Below, piece by piece: positions 60,040 to 64,000 of a stretch of 64,000 bases of DNA. The first letter of the stretch is position 1. Each line of letters starts with the position of its first letter. Source of the DNA: Luzula sylvatica (lineage: Eukaryota > Streptophyta > Magnoliopsida > Poales > Juncaceae); the NCBI GenBank assembly GCA_946800325.1, contig OX326960.1, positions 51,393,355 to 51,457,354 of the forward strand, given 5' to 3'. The translations under genes and the position numbers were made by a program. The notes beneath the pieces were generated by a model that ran no database searches, was not told the origin of the DNA, and saw only the letters and a program-made list of their open reading frames with translations.

Positions 60040-61050
60040 TGCCCCTGAAATTTTATATTTGATGTTTTTGCTTGTTTTGATTCGTTATTCGACGCATATA
60101 CTCATCGTGGAACGAACTTGCATATTTCTACTATACACACTCATTACCAAACTTGTTGATTGAATCGGTTTCACAAACAACGACACAAAGTCAAAAAAAA
60201 GTGATCGAAAACCCGTTCATCGTCCACAAATCAAGATAAAAAAATGAGAATGACAAACATGTTCGAGAGCCAATAATATGCCGAGATGAAGACTCGTGTG
60301 CAAATCTTGTTTGTTCCTCATCAATCGTATCCGAATCTGTTCGGATTAGGATTTGCTCGCTTGGTTGTGGAGTAAGCAAGCAACAATGAAGAAGCGGGTG
60401 ATTCAGATGTTGCCTTGGCCGTCAACTTGGTCATCACTGGTCGTGGCCGCCATCTCATCCCTTTGTCGCAACTAGGGTTTGGAGGTGATTCGTCATGTTT
60501 TTCTCTTTTCTTCTTGGGTCGTGCAAATGAGAGGATAGAGAGAGAAGCGTTAGTCAATGGGTTGGTGAGTGAATTATGTCTAGACATGATTCATGTGGTC
60601 TGTAAGATAATCATACCCTGGTTCATGTATATCGGGTCCATTCAACCGTCGATCTTGATTAAATGGTCCAAATTAGAAAGGTGACGGGACTGTTCATGGA
60701 GGGCCGAATTTCTTTAACTTTAAACATATTATTAATTATTAATTATTAATTATATTAAGGTTACAGTGAACCTATACCCACCTTATCATTTCTGCAAAAC
60801 CCGGCGAGTGGCATCGTGCAAAGATGAGGGAATATATTTCCTTTTCCCTTTTCAAAAGCTAGAAACCGACCATAATTTCTTCTTTTTTTATCAAGTCTAA
60901 AGTCCTAAACACTTATACATCAAAACAAACATTTTAATTAATCTTTACAAAATTTAGATTCATTACTTCGCTTAAGAAGAATGTAAAGAACTCAACTTTC
61001 TTCCACCGAAAGATATAGCCTTGCATATTAAAGCACACTTTCTCCCATCC
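60040..61050. other. Spacer with an unassigned gene-like stretch
   Basis: 60390-60590 has higher GC content and gene-like composition with open frames on both strands. None shows a domain I recognise. AT-rich sequence follows from 60720. Confidence 0.35.
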
Positions 61051-61062
61051 AGTTCACATAAT

Positions 61063-61069
61063 ATATAAC
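61063..61069 (+). promoter_or_regulatory. Candidate TATA box of the NTF2 gene
   Basis: TATATAA lies 31 bp before the ATG at 61101. This would leave a very short leader, so another start site upstream is possible. Confidence 0.35.
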
Positions 61070-61100
61070 TTGCTTCGCTCCGAATTAACCAAGTCCTCTA

Positions 61101-61552
61101 ATGGAGAACGAAAATCAGCTTGACATGGTGGCAAAAGCCTTTGTAGACCACTACTACAATATCTTCGACACGAATCGTGTCTCTCTTTCTACTTTATATC
61201 AGCCTTCTTCGATCCTTTCTTTCGAGGGCCAGAAGATTTCTGGAGTCGAAGAGATTCGTCTGAAGTTAACAGGATTACCGTTTGATCAATGCAAGCATTT
61301 CATCTCCACCATCGACTCTCAACCGTCGGTAGTTATAGTTGGCGGTATAATTATTTTTGTTACTGGACAGCTCGTGCTCTCTGGAGAAGAACATCCTCTC
61401 AAGTTTAGCCAGGTAACTAATTAGAAGTTCCAAACTGGTTTGAAATTTAAGTTTGAAATTTAATCTGGTTTGTGTAGATGTTTCAACTAATTCCGACACA
61501 AGAAGGGAGCTTCTTCGTGCAAAATGATATATTTCGGCTCAATTACGCTTGA
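61101..61552 (+). CDS. NTF2: Nuclear transport factor 2 (NTF2)
   Basis: Two exons, 61101-61412 and 61478-61552, phase 0, with GT-AG junctions. They give a 128-residue protein, near the family's usual 122-126. Recognisable blocks are AKAFVDHYYNIFDTNR (residues 11-26), FEGQKISG, LTGLPFDQCKH, FVTGQLVLSGEEHPLKFSQ at the exon junction, and NDIFRLNYA at the C-terminus. NTF2 is a small homodimer that binds RanGDP and FG nucleoporins and carries RanGDP into the nucleus. The N-terminus (MENENQLDMV) is a few residues longer than in most plant members. There is no sign of decay. The intron is only 65 bp. A lineage-specific NTF2-like copy with the same fold remains possible. Confidence 0.93.
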
Positions 61553-61769
61553 CGAGAAGGAAAGATAGAGATCTCGTTTCAGTCTTTTGCTTTTCAAATA
61601 TTTCATTGTGGTCTTCCTTCGTGTTAAAGTTACTCACTAAAATTGCATTAAAAAAAAAAGAATATTGTTAAGCCTAATTATTGGAACAAAGATTCATGTA
61701 TATCTTTAACTCTCGCTTTCTCTGCTTTTGAGGGATTCGAGTTGGCCAACTCGGCCCAAGAATGCAAAA

Positions 61770-62036
61770 GAGGACATTTACCCTTCCTGCATTTCCGCAG
61801 ATGCATCACCACATCCTTATATCCTTAATTAGCATACTTAATTAATTAGTAATTAACAAAATACATTCGATTAATGATTAATTAATATATATTTCACATA
61901 TACACGAATTTACAGTTCATAATTAATATTAATTAATTGTTAATCGAATGTATCTTATTCATTACCAATTAATTAAATATGTTAATTAGGAATATAGAGG
62001 ACGTGATGATGCATCCGGAGAAAAATAAAATTTCCC
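61770..62036. mobile_element. Mutator-like MITE, 267 bp
   Basis: A palindromic element from GAGGACATTTACCC to AAAATTTCCC, with inner arms TGCATCACCACATCC and GACGTGATGATGCA. The 9-bp TSD AATGCAAAA is perfect (61761-61769, 62037-62045). Confidence 0.78.
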
Positions 62037-62059
62037 AATGCAAAATTGATCAATATCAA

Positions 62060-62260
62060 AAGGCCATTTATCCTATCCAGAATTCACCACCACATCATTT
62101 ATATCCTAATTAACACACTTAATTTAATAGTTAACATACATATGAATTAACAGTTGTCAATCGAATGTTTTTTTTTGTTAATTATCAGTTAATTTATTGT
62201 GCTAATTAGAATATAAAGAATGTGGTGGTGGATTGTGAGGGTAGGGTAAAATTTCCCAAA
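62060..62260. mobile_element. Related palindromic MITE, about 200 bp
   Basis: The arms CCACCACATC and ATGTGGTGGTGG and the end GTAAAATTTCCC resemble the neighbouring MITE. No TSD could be defined. Confidence 0.6.
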
Positions 62261-63440
62261 GTTTAATATGGAGCAGTTGGTAAAGTCTGTTGGTGTATTT
62301 GCTAAATATTTATTTCTTAAGTGGAAGAATTATCCTAACTTCACAACTGTCCAATTAGTATAAAACATGCTAAAAACATTAGAAAAATATCAAAAGCTTA
62401 ATATAGTGCAGTTGGTAAACTCTATTTGGTGCGCTTTTGCTAAAGGTATCAGTAGCTTTATTAAGATATGTTTCTAAAAACATAAAATATTATTAGTTTT
62501 AGTTTTATATAACGTGGGTGGTAAAAAAATTGGTGCCCTTGCTAAAGATTTTTTTTTTCCTTCTTTTAAAGTTGGGGAAATTATCCTAATTTGACACGTG
62601 TCTAATTAATATAAAATATGTTAAAAATTGAAAAAAAAAAAATAGAAAAAGCTTTATATGGTGCATTTGGTAAAGTTAGTTGGTGCACTTGCTAAAGGTA
62701 TCAGCACTGTTCTAAATATCACTGATATGGACCGGTATGTCGGTTTCATATTTCTAATCAGTGTTCCTACGTTACGATATGCCTCGTATCGGTTGAGTAA
62801 ATCGGTTGACCGATACACGGACCGATATGGGCCGATATGGACCGATATTTGGAACGATTTGAACCGATTTGGATTTAAAACATAACTTATTTTGAATATT
62901 ATTTTAGGTTGGTCCATCTTTTAACAATATTTTCATTAATATTTTTGGCCCACCTGTTTCCATCTCTTTATTTCTTTATCTAATATTTTTGGTCGAGAAT
63001 GAAATCGATTTTGATCCGGACGAGGTCAGATTTTCATTGGGGACACCCGCATCTACACCGATGGTTAATGAACACGATTTCGTGGTTTAGTTTATTGTAT
63101 TATTTGTAAATTTTATGTTATAATTTTAAATGTTTCTTTAGTATAACTTGAAATTTATGTGTATTGTTGAATTTTGAATATTAATCATGTAAAATTTAAA
63201 TTAGTTAAAGAAACTCAATATAAATTAATGTTATAATAATCAATTTAATATATTAATATTAGAAAGTACATCACCGTTATACCACTGATATTTTTCGTCA
63301 TGAATCCATTATGTCGGTCATATCTCTTATCGGTGACTGACCGATCTATAAGCGATATGCGATATCTGTAACATTAGGTATCAGTAACTTTAAAAAAAAT
63401 ATAATATTAGTTTTATATAGCGCAACTGGTAAAGTTTGTA
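62261..63440. repeat. Tandem units starting with a tRNA A-box-like phrase
   Basis: Variants of TATGGTGCAGTTGGTAAAG followed by TTGGTGCACTTGCTAAAG occur near 62265, 62402, 62508, 62655 and 63412. The phrase resembles the 5' part of a tRNA-derived SINE, but no B box was found. Confidence 0.45.
62705..63376. mobile_element. hAT-type element, 672 bp, nested in the repeat
   Basis: The TSD GGTATCAG (62697-62704, 63377-63384) is perfect. The ends CACTGTTCTAAATATC and GATATCTGTAACATTA are imperfect inverted repeats. GATATGGACCG/CGGTCATATC-type subterminal repeats lie inside both ends. No transposase. Confidence 0.7.
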
Positions 63441-63741
63441 ACGGGTATGGAGTTATGATATACCCCCAACCCGGCCCGCTCATAAAATCGCGTGTTTGCA
63501 CATTTTGCCAAGACTACTATTTTTTTATGAAAGTGTCCAACTATTAATTTACTAACATCCAAAGAATATTTTAGGGTATCAAATTTACAAATATTTATAA
63601 TCGTATCAGAATGGCCCTTTTTGCTAACTTCGGTAGAAATAACAAATACTAAAAAAATACGTGTGCCGCGTTTTGAATTTTTTGTACTATTTTTCTTTTG
63701 TAATAAAATTGTTATTCTGTGTATAACAATGACACTATTAT

Positions 63742-63909
63742 CTAAGCTAAAAGTAGCATCATTCAATATATTTTTGTAACTCTATAAATTATAATCATGT
63801 ACATGTATTTTACAATATATCTAAACTAAACTAAAAGTAACATCATTCAATATATTTTTGTAACTCTATAAATTATAATCATTTACATGTATTTTACAAT
63901 CATTTTCAA
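63742..63909. repeat. 84-bp direct repeat, two copies
   Basis: Copies 63742-63825 and 63826-63909 share CTAARCTAAAAGTARCATCA and the rest almost exactly. Confidence 0.88.
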
Positions 63910-64000
63910 TTATTCTTCAATTAACTAATAATGTTTTCACCAGCATCATACATTTGTTAATCATACTGTAAAATATAAAATTTGAAGGTAAAAAATGTAT

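Overview
The window is nuclear DNA of a flowering plant, most likely a eudicot. It is AT-rich. It has three intron-containing genes of plant families, LINE and Copia retrotransposons, and several hAT- and Mutator-type transposons with clean target-site duplications (TSDs). Nothing in it looks prokaryotic or organellar. I cannot name the species. All calls come from reading the sequence; no database search was run.

Genes. Only three look intact. Two are same-strand methylesterase-type alpha/beta hydrolases of the SABP2/MES family (9608-10797 and 22821-27308). They share exon phases, have complete Ser-Asp-His triads, and lie about 12 kb apart as a tandem duplicate. The third is a nuclear transport factor 2 (NTF2) gene at 61101-61552. 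Everything else is transposon, satellite or unassigned AT-rich spacer.

Layout. 1-5104: a decayed LINE interrupted by a 913-bp Mutator-like foldback element. 5105-9480: spacer with a SINE-like unit and a small MITE. 9483-10910: first esterase gene. 12226-13755: solo Copia LTR carrying 18 copies of a palindrome built from CCGTT/AACGG. 15547-21223: a 5.7-kb non-autonomous hAT element with a perfect 8-bp TSD, carrying fragments of a CBP60 calmodulin-binding gene and of a SIN3-like gene. 21653-22702: two MITEs. 22821-27308: second esterase gene with a 3.6-kb first intron full of repeats. 27724-28870: another hAT element with gene-derived sequence. 28879-31412: unassigned spacer.

Satellite domain. 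31413-48698 is a tandem array of a monomer of about 124 bp in two alternating types (dimer about 249 bp). It runs forward to about 37511 and then inverted. The inverted part contains a duplicated block of about 2.48 kb (20 monomers) and an 8-monomer higher-order repeat. Array pieces return at 53020-54545 and 58240-58722. Between them lie a truncated minus-strand Copia element (LTR, primer-binding site and gag only) and a plus-strand Copia 3' remnant. A third hAT element (48707-49750) sits at the array/Copia border and carries the 5' end of a plant gene. 58723-61050 holds hairpin-rich, LTR-like sequence and a third, diverged palindrome cluster. The window ends, after NTF2, in MITE-rich spacer.

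The most unusual points are three independent hAT elements that each carry captured plant gene sequence, the palindrome arrays in the Copia LTRs that resemble paired MYB/MSA sites, and the internal organisation of the satellite.
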